Assembly: GCF_021605415.1 (NCBI RefSeq) | Contig: NZ_WKEQ01000024.1 | Span: 25,274-89,273, forward strand | DNA from: Pseudomonas syringae | GTDB lineage: Bacteria; Pseudomonadota; Gammaproteobacteria; Pseudomonadales; Pseudomonadaceae | Reading direction: 5' to 3' | Length of the DNA stretch: 64,000 nucleotides | Translations under genes and position numbers: made by a program | Shown: positions 35,743 to 44,273 of the stretch, in pieces | How positions within the stretch are numbered: position 1 is the first letter of the stretch | Layout of the letters: each line of letters begins with the position of its first letter | The notes under the pieces: generated by a model | Database searches by the model: none | Told to the model about the DNA's origin: nothing | Seen by the model: only the letters and a program-made list of their open reading frames with translations

Positions 35743-36441
35743 ATGCTGCAAGTCGACAAGTTGCATCAATACTACGGCGGTAGCCACATCCTGCGCGGCC
35801 TGAGCTTTGACGTGAAGGTTGGCGAAGTCACCTGCCTGCTCGGCCGTAACGGCGTGGGCAAGACCACGCTGCTCAAATGCCTGATGGGCCTGCTGCCGGC
35901 CAAGGAAGGCGCGGTCAATTGGGAAGGTAAGCCGATCACCACGCTCAAACCGCATCAACGGGTTCACGCCGGTATCGCTTACGTGCCTCAGGGCCGGGAA
36001 ATCTTCGGGCGACTGACCGTCGAGGAAAACCTGCTGATGGGTCTATCGCGCTTCCCCGGCAGCGAAGCCAAGGAGGTCCCGGCGTTCATCTACGAGCTGT
36101 TCCCGGTGCTGCTGCAAATGAAAAGCCGCCGTGGCGGAGACCTTTCCGGCGGCCAGCAACAACAGCTTGCGATTGGCCGCGCCCTCGCCAGCCGCCCTCG
36201 TCTGCTGATCCTCGACGAGCCCACCGAAGGTATTCAGCCATCGGTGATCAAGGAGATCGGCGCGGTGATCAAGAAGCTGGCAGCGCGAGGCGACATGGCG
36301 ATTTTGCTGGTGGAACAGTTCTATGATTTCGCCGCCGAACTGGCCGATCAGTACCTGGTGATGTCCCGTGGCGAAATCGTCCAGCAAGGGCGCGGGGAAA
36401 ATATGGAGGCCGAGGGTGTGCGAGGTCTCGTTACGATCTAA
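35743..36441 (+). CDS. urtE: Urea ABC transporter ATP-binding protein UrtE
   Basis: ATPase subunit of the LivF type. The 232-residue protein has Walker A GRNGVGKTTLLKC, signature LSGGQQQQLAIGRAL, and Walker B LLILDEPTEGIQP. GTAAGGAAAG precedes the ATG. ureD starts 30 bases downstream, linking urea import directly to urease assembly. Confidence 0.95.
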   Translation: MLQVDKLHQYYGGSHILRGLSFDVKVGEVTCLLGRNGVGKTTLLKCLMGLLPAKEGAVNWEGKPITTLKPHQRVHAGIAYVPQGREIFGRLTVEENLLMGLSRFPGSEAKEVPAFIYELFPVLLQMKSRRGGDLSGGQQQQLAIGRALASRPRLLILDEPTEGIQPSVIKEIGAVIKKLAARGDMAILLVEQFYDFAAELADQYLVMSRGEIVQQGRGENMEAEGVRGLVTI

Positions 36442-36471
36442 CCTGTAGCGTCCTAACGATCATTAATAATT

Positions 36472-37311
36472 ATGAGTTCAGCGTTGAACACTGCCCTGTT
36501 TACCCCGAGCTGGCATGCCGAGCTGGAGCTGGCTTACGCCCGCTTCGACGATTGCACGCGCCCGACTTGCCGCCGTCACCTCGGCCCGTTGCGGGTGCAG
36601 AAGCATCTGTACGCAGAAGGACCGCAGGTCTGCCAGCACATCATCGTTCACCCACCGGGCGGGATTGCCGGCGGTGACCGTCTCGACATCACTGCCCGCG
36701 TCGACACCGATGCCTGGGCGCAAATCACCAGCCCCGGCGCGGCCAAGTGGTATCGCGCTGCGGGACCTGCGTATCAAAAGCTCGATTTGAAAGTGGCCGC
36801 TGGCGCGACCCTCGAATGGCTGCCTCAGGAAACCATCGTTTACAGCGCCGCGCAGGCTGAACTGACCACATCGATTGACCTGGAGGGTGACGGACGATTG
36901 TTCTACTGGGATGTCGTGGCGTTAGGGCGTCCGGCCAGTGGCGAGCGTTTCGACCTCGGGCATTTTCAGTCGCACCTGGATATCCGCCGCGATGGCCGCT
37001 TGCTGTGGCATGAACGTCAGCGCATTGTCGGGGGCGATGGTTTGCTCGACTCGCCGATTGGCCTGGATGGGCAACCGGTGTTTGCGACGTTGCTGGTGAC
37101 CGGTGAAATCGATGCAGATCTGCTGGAGCGCTGCCGCTCGTTGAGCCATCACGTGCGCGGCGACCTGACCCAGTTGCCGGGCCTTTTGATCGCCCGTTGC
37201 CTGGCCAGTGAAGCAATGCTCGCCCGAGCCTGGTTGATCGAATTATGGCGCCTGCTGCGCCCGGCGTTGCTTGGCCGCGAAGCCCTGCCACCGCGAATCT
37301 GGAACACCTGA
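36472..37311 (+). CDS. ureD: Urease accessory protein UreD
   Basis: Scaffold that binds apo-urease and, with UreF and UreG, guides nickel and CO2 to the active site. The 279-residue protein shows the family motifs RRHLGPLRVQKHLYAEGP, HPPGGIAGGDRL, and SPGAAKWYR. No good Shine-Dalgarno is visible before the ATG at 36472, so the exact start is less sure; the two nearby residues before the conserved ALFTPSWHAEL agree with it. Confidence 0.93.
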   Translation: MSSALNTALFTPSWHAELELAYARFDDCTRPTCRRHLGPLRVQKHLYAEGPQVCQHIIVHPPGGIAGGDRLDITARVDTDAWAQITSPGAAKWYRAAGPAYQKLDLKVAAGATLEWLPQETIVYSAAQAELTTSIDLEGDGRLFYWDVVALGRPASGERFDLGHFQSHLDIRRDGRLLWHERQRIVGGDGLLDSPIGLDGQPVFATLLVTGEIDADLLERCRSLSHHVRGDLTQLPGLLIARCLASEAMLARAWLIELWRLLRPALLGREALPPRIWNT

Positions 37312-37323
37312 AATGCAATTCTC

Positions 37324-37413
37324 TGTAGGAGTGAGCCTGCTCGCGATGACGGCGTGTCAGTCGACACACGTGTCGAATATCAGTCCGATATCGCGAGCAG
37401 GCTCACTTCTACA
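37324..37413. repeat. REP inverted pair between ureD and ureA
   Basis: TGTAGGAGTGAGCCTGCTCG opens a 24-base arm that faces its near-perfect reverse complement ending at 37413. A smaller palindrome, GTGTC-agtc-GACAC, lies inside. Confidence 0.85.
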
Positions 37414-37470
37414 AAGGGATGTGTTTACAGCACCGAACACATTTTTTATCTGCCCTGATGGATACCCACA

Positions 37471-37773
37471 ATGGATCTGACCCCACGCGAAAAAGACAAG
37501 CTGCTGATCTTCACCGCCGGCCTCGTCGCCGAAAGGCGCCTGGCCCGTGGCGTGAAGCTCAATTACCCGGAAGCCATGGCCTACATTTCCGCCGCCCTGC
37601 TTGAAGGCGCCCGTGACGGCCAGACTGTTGCCGAGCTGATGCATTTCGGCACGACCTTGCTGAATCGCGAACAAGTGATGGACGGCATCCCGGAAATGAT
37701 TCCGGAGATTCAGGTCGAAGCGACGTTCCCCGACGGCACCAAACTGGTCACCGTCCACCAACCGATTGTCTGA
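37471..37773 (+). CDS. ureA: Urease gamma subunit
   Basis: Smallest structural subunit of the nickel urease that splits urea. The 100-residue protein begins MDLTPREKDKLLIFTAGLVA and carries the conserved LNYPEAMAYIS and DGTKLVTVHQPI. It is separated from ureB by two acetyltransferase genes in the same direction with short or overlapping junctions. Confidence 0.97.
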   Translation: MDLTPREKDKLLIFTAGLVAERRLARGVKLNYPEAMAYISAALLEGARDGQTVAELMHFGTTLLNREQVMDGIPEMIPEIQVEATFPDGTKLVTVHQPIV

Positions 37774-37782
37774 GGCCGGGTC

Positions 37783-38316
37783 ATGAATTACACCATTCGC
37801 GATGCACTGCATGCCGACCTGCCGGCGATCCGCGACATCTACAACGATGCAGTGCTCAACACCACGGCGATCTGGAACGAACAGGCCGTCGACCTTGGCA
37901 ATCGCCAGGCGTGGTTCAGTGCTCGCCAGTCTCAGGCCTATCCGATCCTGGTGATCGTCGACGCCGACAACAGCGTGCTCGGCTACGCTTCGTTCGGTGA
38001 CTGGCGGCCGTTCGACGGTTTCCGTCATACCGTCGAGCATTCGGTCTACGTGCGCAGCGATCAACGCGGCAACGGCCTCGGCCCGCAATTGATGACTGCA
38101 CTGATCGAGCGGGCGAAGACCTGCGACAAGCATGTGATGGTCGCCGCCATTGAAAGCGGTAACGCCGCGTCCATTCGTCTGCATGAACGCATGGGGTTCA
38201 TCATCACCGGTCAGATGCCTCAGGTCGGCACCAAATTCGGTCGCTGGCTCGATCTGACGTTTATGCAACTGACCCTCAATCCTGGCGCGGAGCCGCCACC
38301 CGCCAACAAGGAGTGA
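37783..38316 (+). CDS. GNAT N-acetyltransferase, phosphinothricin/methionine sulfoximine type
   Basis: Acetyl-CoA-dependent N-acetyltransferase. The 177-residue protein has the Pat/Bar-like pattern: IRDIYNDAV at the N-terminus, GYASFGDWR, the acetyl-CoA loop VRSDQRGNGLGPQLM, and ESGNAASIRLHERMGF. The P. aeruginosa protein in the same ureA-ureB position acetylates methionine sulfoximine and sulfone; this one is probably its orthologue. It starts nine bases after ureA. Such enzymes may protect glutamine synthetase in a nitrogen-scavenging setting (inference). Confidence 0.88.
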   Translation: MNYTIRDALHADLPAIRDIYNDAVLNTTAIWNEQAVDLGNRQAWFSARQSQAYPILVIVDADNSVLGYASFGDWRPFDGFRHTVEHSVYVRSDQRGNGLGPQLMTALIERAKTCDKHVMVAAIESGNAASIRLHERMGFIITGQMPQVGTKFGRWLDLTFMQLTLNPGAEPPPANKE

Positions 38317-38321
38317 CACCG

Positions 38322-38855
38322 ATGAACGCCGCCCAACTGCGACGCGTCAATGCCGAAAGTTTTGCGCACTATCGTCAGGGCCTGATCGACCTGCTACTCG
38401 ACGCCGTCGGTTATGGCGCCAGCGTGGGCTTCATGGCCGACCTCGACGCGACGCAGGCTCGCGCTTATTTCGATGACGTTCAGGACAACCTGAACAAAGG
38501 CAATGTGTTGCTGTGGGTGGTGGTCAAAGATGAACAAGTGCAGGCCAGCGTGCAGTTGACCCTGTGCCAGAAGGCCAACGGCTTGAACCGTGCCGAGGTG
38601 CAAAAGCTGCTGGTACGCGAACATGCCCGCCGACGCGGTCTTGGCCAGCAACTGATGACGGCGCTGGAACTGGCGGCACGTCAATACAAGCGCGGCCTGT
38701 TGTACCTCGACACCGAGGCCGGCTCCCCCGCTGAAGACTTCTACAAAGCGCTGGGCTACACCCGCGCCGGGGAAATCCCCGATTACGCCTGCGACCCGAG
38801 CGGCACTTACCGGGCGACCGCCCTCTACTACAAGATTCTGCAAGGAGCCCAGTGA
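38322..38855 (+). CDS. GNAT family N-acetyltransferase
   Basis: Substrate unknown. The 177-residue protein carries a GNAT fold with the acetyl-CoA loop VREHARRRGLGQQLM and a downstream TEAGSPAEDFYKALGY. AAGGAG at 38308-38313 lies eight bases before the ATG at 38322, so this start was preferred over the GTG at 38313. Its stop overlaps ureB by one base (TGATG), showing that it is a true member of the urease operon. Confidence 0.88.
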   Translation: MNAAQLRRVNAESFAHYRQGLIDLLLDAVGYGASVGFMADLDATQARAYFDDVQDNLNKGNVLLWVVVKDEQVQASVQLTLCQKANGLNRAEVQKLLVREHARRRGLGQQLMTALELAARQYKRGLLYLDTEAGSPAEDFYKALGYTRAGEIPDYACDPSGTYRATALYYKILQGAQ

Positions 38856-39160
38856 TGATTCCCGGTGAATACCAGATCCAGCCCGGCGACATCGAACTCA
38901 ACGTCGGCCGCCGCACGGTCAGCCTGAAAGTGGCCAACAGCGGCGACCGGCCGATCCAGGTCGGTTCGCACTATCACTTTTTCGAAACCAACGACGCCCT
39001 GACCTTCGACCGCGCCGCCAGCCGTGGCATGCGCCTGAACATCCCGGCCGGCACCGCCGTGCGCTTCGAGCCGGGGCAAAGCCGCGAAGTCGAACTTGTC
39101 GAGCTGGCGGGATTGCGTCGGGTGTTTGGGTTTGCAGGAAAAATCATGGGCGAGTTATAG
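38855..39160 (+). CDS. ureB: Urease beta subunit
   Basis: Structural urease subunit. The 101-residue protein begins MIPGEYQIQPGDIELN and contains GSHYHFFETNDAL and RLNIPAGTAVRFEPG. AAGGAG eight bases before the ATG at 38855 supports this start rather than the GTG one codon earlier. A long inverted repeat lies between it and ureC. Confidence 0.97.
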   Translation: MIPGEYQIQPGDIELNVGRRTVSLKVANSGDRPIQVGSHYHFFETNDALTFDRAASRGMRLNIPAGTAVRFEPGQSREVELVELAGLRRVFGFAGKIMGEL

Positions 39161-39171
39161 ATCGACTTCAG

Positions 39172-39268
39172 CAACAAGCTTCAAGCCCCAAGCTGCAAGT
39201 ACAAGCAGTTTTCGGCGTTACCCCTATCTGCTTTTTCTTGAGGCTTGCAGCTTGCAGCTTGCAGCTCA
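39172..39268. repeat. Inverted AGCTTGCAGC-type repeat between ureB and ureC
   Basis: The left arm (AAGCTTCAAGCCCCAAGCTG and onward) pairs imperfectly with the right arm, which holds three tandem copies of CTTGCAG (39244-39265). It is the same family as the purH-purD repeat. Confidence 0.75.
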
Positions 39269-39286
39269 ATGACGAGGAACGAGTAA

Positions 39287-40987
39287 TTGAAGATTTCCCG
39301 ACAAGCCTACGCCGACATGTTCGGCCCCACCGTCGGCGACAAAGTCCGACTGGCCGACACCGAACTGTGGATCGAAGTCGAAAAAGACTTCACCACCTAC
39401 GGTGAAGAAGTGAAATTCGGTGGCGGCAAAGTCATTCGCGACGGTCAGGGCCAGAGCCAGTTGCTCGCCGCTGAGGTGGTCGACACGCTCATCACTAACG
39501 CGCTGATCATCGACCATTGGGGCATCGTCAAAGCCGACGTCGGCCTGAAGGACGGGCGCATCGCCGCCATCGGCAAGGCCGGTAATCCGGACGTGCAGCC
39601 CAATGTGAATATCGCCATCGGCGCCAGCACCGAAGTGATCGCCGGCGAAGGCATGATCCTCACGGCAGGTGGCGTCGACACGCACATCCACTTCATCTGC
39701 CCGCAGCAGATTGAAGAAGCGCTGATGAGCGGCGTCACCACCATGATCGGCGGTGGCACCGGCCCGGCCACGGGCACCAACGCGACGACCTGCACGTCCG
39801 GCCCGTGGCACCTGGCACGCATGCTCCAGGCTGCCGATGCGTTCCCGATGAACATCGGCCTCACCGGCAAGGGCAACGCCAGCCTGCCGGAGCCGTTGAT
39901 CGAGCAAGTCAAGGCCGGCGCCATCGGCCTCAAGCTGCACGAAGACTGGGGCACCACCCCGGCGAGCATCGACAACTGCCTGAACGTCGCCGACCAGTTC
40001 GACGTGCAGGTGGCGATCCACACCGACACCCTCAACGAGTCCGGCTTCGTCGAAACCACGCTCGCCGCGTTCAAGGGCCGCACCATCCACACCTATCACA
40101 CCGAGGGTGCCGGTGGCGGCCATGCGCCGGACATCATCAAGGCCTGCGGTTTCGCCAACGTGTTGCCGAGCTCGACCAACCCGACCCGGCCGTTCACCCG
40201 CAACACCATCGACGAACACCTCGACATGCTGATGGTCTGCCACCACCTCGACCCGAGCATTGCCGAGGACGTGGCGTTCGCCGAGAGCCGCATCCGCCGC
40301 GAGACGATTGCCGCCGAAGACATCCTCCACGACCTCGGCGCGTTCTCGATGATCAGCTCCGACAGCCAGGCCATGGGCCGCGTCGGCGAGGTCATCACGC
40401 GCACCTGGCAGACCGCCGACAAGATGAAAAAACAGCGCGGCCCGCTGCCCCAGGACGGCGAGGGCAATGACAATTTCCGCGCCAAGCGCTACATCGCCAA
40501 ATACACCATCAACCCGGCAATCACCCACGGCATCAGCCATGAAGTGGGTTCGATCGAAGTGGGCAAATGGGCGGATCTGGTGTTGTGGCGTCCGGCATTT
40601 TTCGGGGTCAAGCCGACACTGATTCTCAAGGGAGGCGCCATTGCGGCAAGCCTGATGGGCGACGCCAACGCGTCGATTCCGACACCGCAACCGGTGCACT
40701 ACCGACCGATGTTCGCCAGCTACGGCGGCTCGTTGCATGCCACCAGCCTGACGTTCATCAGTCAGGCGGCGCAGAAGGCCGGGCTACCCGAAGCGCTCGG
40801 ACTGAAGAAGCAAATCGCCGTGGTGAAGGGTTGCCGCGATGTGCAGAAAACCGATTTGATCCACAACGACTATCTGCCGGACATTGACGTTGATCCGCAG
40901 ACGTACCAGGTCAAGGCAGACGGGGTCTTGCTGTGGTGCGAACCGGCGCAGACCCTGCCAATGGCGCAAAGGTACTTCCTGTTCTGA
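39287..40987 (+). CDS. ureC: Urease alpha subunit
   Basis: Catalytic subunit; two nickel ions hydrolyse urea to ammonia and carbamate. The 566-residue protein shows the nickel ligands in VDTHIHFICP, the carbamylated Lys in GLKLHEDWGTTP, HTDTLNESGF, the YHTEGAGGGHAPD stretch, the mobile-flap CHHLDPS, and SDSQAMGR. Start is TTG at 39287; AGGAA at 39275-39279 precedes it and the protein begins at the family N-terminus KISRQAYADMFGPT. Last gene of the large urea operon. Confidence 0.97.
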   Translation: MKISRQAYADMFGPTVGDKVRLADTELWIEVEKDFTTYGEEVKFGGGKVIRDGQGQSQLLAAEVVDTLITNALIIDHWGIVKADVGLKDGRIAAIGKAGNPDVQPNVNIAIGASTEVIAGEGMILTAGGVDTHIHFICPQQIEEALMSGVTTMIGGGTGPATGTNATTCTSGPWHLARMLQAADAFPMNIGLTGKGNASLPEPLIEQVKAGAIGLKLHEDWGTTPASIDNCLNVADQFDVQVAIHTDTLNESGFVETTLAAFKGRTIHTYHTEGAGGGHAPDIIKACGFANVLPSSTNPTRPFTRNTIDEHLDMLMVCHHLDPSIAEDVAFAESRIRRETIAAEDILHDLGAFSMISSDSQAMGRVGEVITRTWQTADKMKKQRGPLPQDGEGNDNFRAKRYIAKYTINPAITHGISHEVGSIEVGKWADLVLWRPAFFGVKPTLILKGGAIAASLMGDANASIPTPQPVHYRPMFASYGGSLHATSLTFISQAAQKAGLPEALGLKKQIAVVKGCRDVQKTDLIHNDYLPDIDVDPQTYQVKADGVLLWCEPAQTLPMAQRYFLF

Positions 40988-40996
40988 CGCCGACAA

Positions 40997-41048
40997 ACGC
41001 CTGAACATGAGCATTTTTCGATTCTCATGTTCAGGCGTGTTGTCTGGC
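40997..41048. terminator. Long stem-loop after ureC
   Basis: A perfect 15-base-pair stem ACGCCTGAACATGAG / CTCATGTTCAGGCGT with a 22-base loop sits between convergent ureC and the SET gene. It lacks a clean T-run, so it may act as a bidirectional terminator or an mRNA end stabiliser. Confidence 0.6.
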
Positions 41049-41063
41049 AGAACGTCGGGCGCT

Positions 41064-42452
41064 TTACGACAATAACTGGCGCACGTCATCTTCCGCGTAG
41101 CCGTAATCAAAACGTAGCTCGGTGCCGGCTGGAATGTCTTCAAGCGCAAACACAGTATTCAACCAATAGTTTTTCCTGACAGTACTGCCACCCAACACTC
41201 GGTCGGCTTCAACAAGAAATGCGACCACCACGGTGTTGTAACCCTCGGCCGATTGGCGTATCGGTTTACCGGCGTCGTCATAATCAAAATGGGTGTTGAT
41301 CCTGGAGATGATGTTGTCGCCCACCACCGCCATTGGATTAGGGATGAGCTCCCCGTCACCGTATGAATGGTGGATACCTGCTTTCATCACAAACGTCTGA
41401 TCTTTCGAGCCGATCAATTTCGCGGGCATCACGACGCCACCGTAGACGCCGAGGATTTCCCCTTTGGCAATACGTCTGTTGGCGACCACCATGAGTTGTC
41501 CGACCAAGGCGTTTTCCCCCGGCACTTTCACATCCGCTTCGGTAAAGGTGCGTATTTGCATCTTTTCCTCGTAAAGCCGTGCTACTTGTTCATAACCTTC
41601 AAACTTTATATAGGGCTTTATCTGATCGGACGTGTATTGCTCGCCCGAAGAAAGCGTAAATCGGGTTTGAAGTTTTCGAATCCGTATCGGTTTGCCCGAC
41701 GGATCCCGCAGCGGATACATTCCATTATTGGCGCGATTGTAGGTATTCACCTGGCTGTGGCGGAATGTAAAGAACCGCTGCTCTCGCATATGTGCTGATT
41801 CTTCGGCGTTATACGGTTTGAACGCCATTGATTCCGAGGCCAGGTGAAAAACTTCATCGACAGGATGAGAGGTTGAAGGCAGCGACTCCATGGCCAGTTC
41901 GTAAACGTCTTCGGATTGCAGCGCCGACCGCTGAACAGCAGAGGGCGAATCTTCAACCGGATACCAGAGCCGGGTGGCGGCATCGTATTCGAGTATCGGC
42001 CCTGAGGGCTGCAGCTCGCTGGCCAGTTTGGCCCGGTACAGCGAGGATTGGGAATCCACGGCCAGTTGCACAACGTTCCCGTCGGCGACATCGGCAAACA
42101 GGCGTCCCTTGTATGTTCTGAACCCTTGGGCGTCAGCCTGCGGAAGCCGGACTGCCGCTGTAATCCAGTAATGAGACAACGCAGGAGATACACGTGGCGG
42201 CACAGCCGTGGAGACGGCTTTGAGTGGTTGTTCACTCACGGTTACGGAAGGTGTCGGTCGGCGCTGCGCACTGCCCGCGTCATCCGGTACGGCGCCTGGG
42301 TTTTCCCCGCCCCTTGGTGTTGAAACGTTCGCCGACCCGGGATTGATCGAGGGTGTCACAGCCGCGTCGTTGGCCTGTGTATCCGAAGGCTGCCTCAGGC
42401 GAATATTGGCATCCATCGAGACGGTAGTTTTCAGCGGGGGCTTGGGTGACAT
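41064..42452 (-). CDS. SET-domain protein with effector-like architecture
   Basis: Probable protein-lysine methyltransferase. The 462-residue protein has a Ser/Thr/Pro-rich disordered N-terminus (about 1-95), a small beta region around GRLFADVADGNVVQLAVD (about 115-165) of a type common in large Pseudomonas toxin-like proteins, a linker, and a C-terminal SET domain (about 315-460). The SET signs are RRIAKGEILGVYGGVV, ISRINTHFD (Asn386; the usual NH is NT here) and GTELRFDYGYAED with Tyr450 as the expected catalytic tyrosine. No signal peptide. An AAGGA ribosome binding site lies six bases before the ATG. Host chromatin or another protein could be the target; this is inference. Confidence 0.85.
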   Translation of the reverse strand: MSPKPPLKTTVSMDANIRLRQPSDTQANDAAVTPSINPGSANVSTPRGGENPGAVPDDAGSAQRRPTPSVTVSEQPLKAVSTAVPPRVSPALSHYWITAAVRLPQADAQGFRTYKGRLFADVADGNVVQLAVDSQSSLYRAKLASELQPSGPILEYDAATRLWYPVEDSPSAVQRSALQSEDVYELAMESLPSTSHPVDEVFHLASESMAFKPYNAEESAHMREQRFFTFRHSQVNTYNRANNGMYPLRDPSGKPIRIRKLQTRFTLSSGEQYTSDQIKPYIKFEGYEQVARLYEEKMQIRTFTEADVKVPGENALVGQLMVVANRRIAKGEILGVYGGVVMPAKLIGSKDQTFVMKAGIHHSYGDGELIPNPMAVVGDNIISRINTHFDYDDAGKPIRQSAEGYNTVVVAFLVEADRVLGGSTVRKNYWLNTVFALEDIPAGTELRFDYGYAEDDVRQLLS

Positions 42453-42454
42453 TG

Positions 42455-42466
42455 TTCATCCTTGAA
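42455..42466 (-). promoter_or_regulatory. Candidate RsmA/RsmE binding hairpin before the SET gene
   Basis: On the minus strand TTCA-AGGA-TGAA is a four-base-pair stem with the Shine-Dalgarno AGGA in the loop, and T-CAAGGATG-A fits the full (A/U)CANGGANG(U/A) consensus. It ends two bases before the ATG. Confidence 0.5.
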
Positions 42467-42663
42467 GATTTCTTGCGGCATGTCGCCGTTTATTAATGAG
42501 ACGGTGCTGACAAGTTAAGCAACTTCATCTATCCATAGATAAAAATGCCTTGGAAACTTGCCCGAAGGACACTAACAAAAGCTTCGATTCAATCAAACAG
42601 AAATGAGGTAACAAACACTCGCGCTAACAAAACCGTGGAAGTGATCAATCGCTTGAATGACAT

Positions 42664-42687
42664 CGGGCCTCTCTGAGAAGGCCCGAC
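42664..42687 (-). terminator. Possible stem-loop terminator after cbpM
   Basis: TCGGGCCT / AGGCCCGA with a short loop lies 14 bases beyond the cbpM stop on the minus strand. There is no T-run. The rest of 42453-42701 is AT-rich with no gene seen. Confidence 0.5.
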
Positions 42688-42701
42688 GCTGACGTTTAAC
42701 C

Positions 42702-43007
42702 CTATTCCACCAACAACCGCGACAACCGCTGCTTGAGCATCTGGTTCTCTGCTCGCAGTTGCTGCACTTCTTCCAGCAGATCCAGCGCCAGCGCAACGCC
42801 TTCCCACTCCAGCTCCAGATCATGTCGCAGCTTGGCCGCGCGCCGGGCCAGGGTCAGTTCGTAATCGGTGAAGCGCCAGTCCCGAGGCTGCGCCCCCTGG
42901 GGTTCGAGGATGCCGTGTTCGACGATCTCGATCACGTAGACGTCCGACAAATCGGCCGCCTCACAGAATTCCGCCATGTCCAGTTGAACGATCAGGGGGC
43001 TGCTCAT
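42702..43007 (-). CDS. cbpM: Chaperone modulator CbpM
   Basis: Small MerR-fold-like inhibitor that binds the J domain of CbpA. The 101-residue protein has an N-terminal helix-turn-helix-like region (EFCEAADLSDVYVIEIVEHG) and a C-terminal heptad-rich coiled coil ending LRAENQMLKQRLSRLL. The ATG at 43007 gives the family length. It is co-transcribed with cbpA, 22 bases downstream of it. Confidence 0.92.
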   Translation of the reverse strand: MSSPLIVQLDMAEFCEAADLSDVYVIEIVEHGILEPQGAQPRDWRFTDYELTLARRAAKLRHDLELEWEGVALALDLLEEVQQLRAENQMLKQRLSRLLVE

Positions 43008-43029
43008 GATGGCTACTCCGTCGCTGGGT

Positions 43030-43980
43030 TCAGAAGTTCTCACGCGGGTTGAAGGCGGCTTTCTGCGCCAGTTCCTGCCACAACGCCTTGACGTCATCGT
43101 CCGCCGTTTTCGGCATCACAGCCTTGAGCTGAACGAACAGATAGCCGCGCTCGCCGGACTTGTTCAGCAAACCGTGGCCCTTGGCGCGCATGCGCTGACC
43201 ATTCTGGCTGCCCGCCGGCACTTTGAGGTTGATCTTGCCGGTCAGGGTCGGCACGGCCACTTCGGTGCCCAGTGCCAGTTCCCAAGGTGCCAGCGGCAGC
43301 GTGATGATCAGGTTGTCGCCTTCCACATCGAATTTCGGATGCGGGGCAAAACGAATGATCAGGTACAGGTCGCCATTGGCGCCGCCACCGACACCCGGTG
43401 CACCCTGGCCTTTCAAGCGAATACGCTCGCCATCGGCCACACCGGCCGGAATTTTCACGTTCAGGCTTTTGCTGGTGTTGCTGACGTGCTGGCCGGCCGC
43501 GTTGTATTGCGGCACCTGAAAGGTGACCTTCTTCGATTCGTTTGAAAGCGTCTCCTCAAGGAAGATCGGCAGTTCCATTTCCACGTCTTGTCCCCGGCGC
43601 CCAGCGTTGCGTTGTTGCCGACCGTCGCCGCCGCCGAAACCGGGGCCGCGATTGCCAAAAATCGAACTGAAGAAGTCCGAGAAATCGCCGGTGTCCTGAC
43701 CACCGCCGCCAAAACCGCCACGGCTCTGCCAACCCGGTGGCCCCTGGAATGGCTGACCGTGCTGGCCATAGCGGCGCAAGTCGTCGTATTCGGCGCGCTT
43801 ATCGGCGCTTTTCAGCGCTTCATAAGCTTCCGAGGCGTCTTTGAACTTGGCCTCGGCGTCTTTCTCTTTGCTGACGTCGGGGTGGTATTTGCGCGCCAGC
43901 TTGCGATAGGCCGCCTTGATGGCCTTGTCGTCCGCTGTCGGCTCCACGCCGAGAATCTTGTAATAGTCTTTGAAGTCCAT
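43030..43980 (-). CDS. cbpA: DnaJ-type co-chaperone CbpA
   Basis: Hsp40 that stimulates DnaK and binds curved DNA. The 316-residue protein has an N-terminal J domain with the HPD triad (KYHPDVSKEK), a Gly/Phe-rich region (about 75-115), and two C-terminal substrate-binding beta domains without a zinc finger (LNVKIPAGVADGERIRLKG). ATG at 43980. Confidence 0.95.
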   Translation of the reverse strand: MDFKDYYKILGVEPTADDKAIKAAYRKLARKYHPDVSKEKDAEAKFKDASEAYEALKSADKRAEYDDLRRYGQHGQPFQGPPGWQSRGGFGGGGQDTGDFSDFFSSIFGNRGPGFGGGDGRQQRNAGRRGQDVEMELPIFLEETLSNESKKVTFQVPQYNAAGQHVSNTSKSLNVKIPAGVADGERIRLKGQGAPGVGGGANGDLYLIIRFAPHPKFDVEGDNLIITLPLAPWELALGTEVAVPTLTGKINLKVPAGSQNGQRMRAKGHGLLNKSGERGYLFVQLKAVMPKTADDDVKALWQELAQKAAFNPRENF

Positions 43981-44273
43981 TGAAGGAATCACCATCCGTT
44001 ATCGGTTTTGCGCCGCCGCCAGCATGCGCTCATTCGCACAAGCCAGGTTGACCGATCTCATGTGTGTGACCGGGTGGCGCTGCAGAAGTTTATCGGCAGT
44101 TGGACGGCGGTTCTTGCGACCGCCGGTAGTCTGCCGGTCCATGCCAGCAAGTTTGGGGCGAAAGCCGGGCTTTCAAGGCAGTCTAGTCGTGAAATAGCAG
44201 ATGACCGGCCTTCGAATCTGCCGCTCACTGACATACACTGCGCGGCCGTTTTTTCGACCGGACATTGAAAGAC

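Noticed and set aside
37324..39268. Repeats in the urease operon as a CRISPR array
   Set aside because: The units are inverted palindromes at different junctions, not regularly spaced direct repeats with unique spacers.
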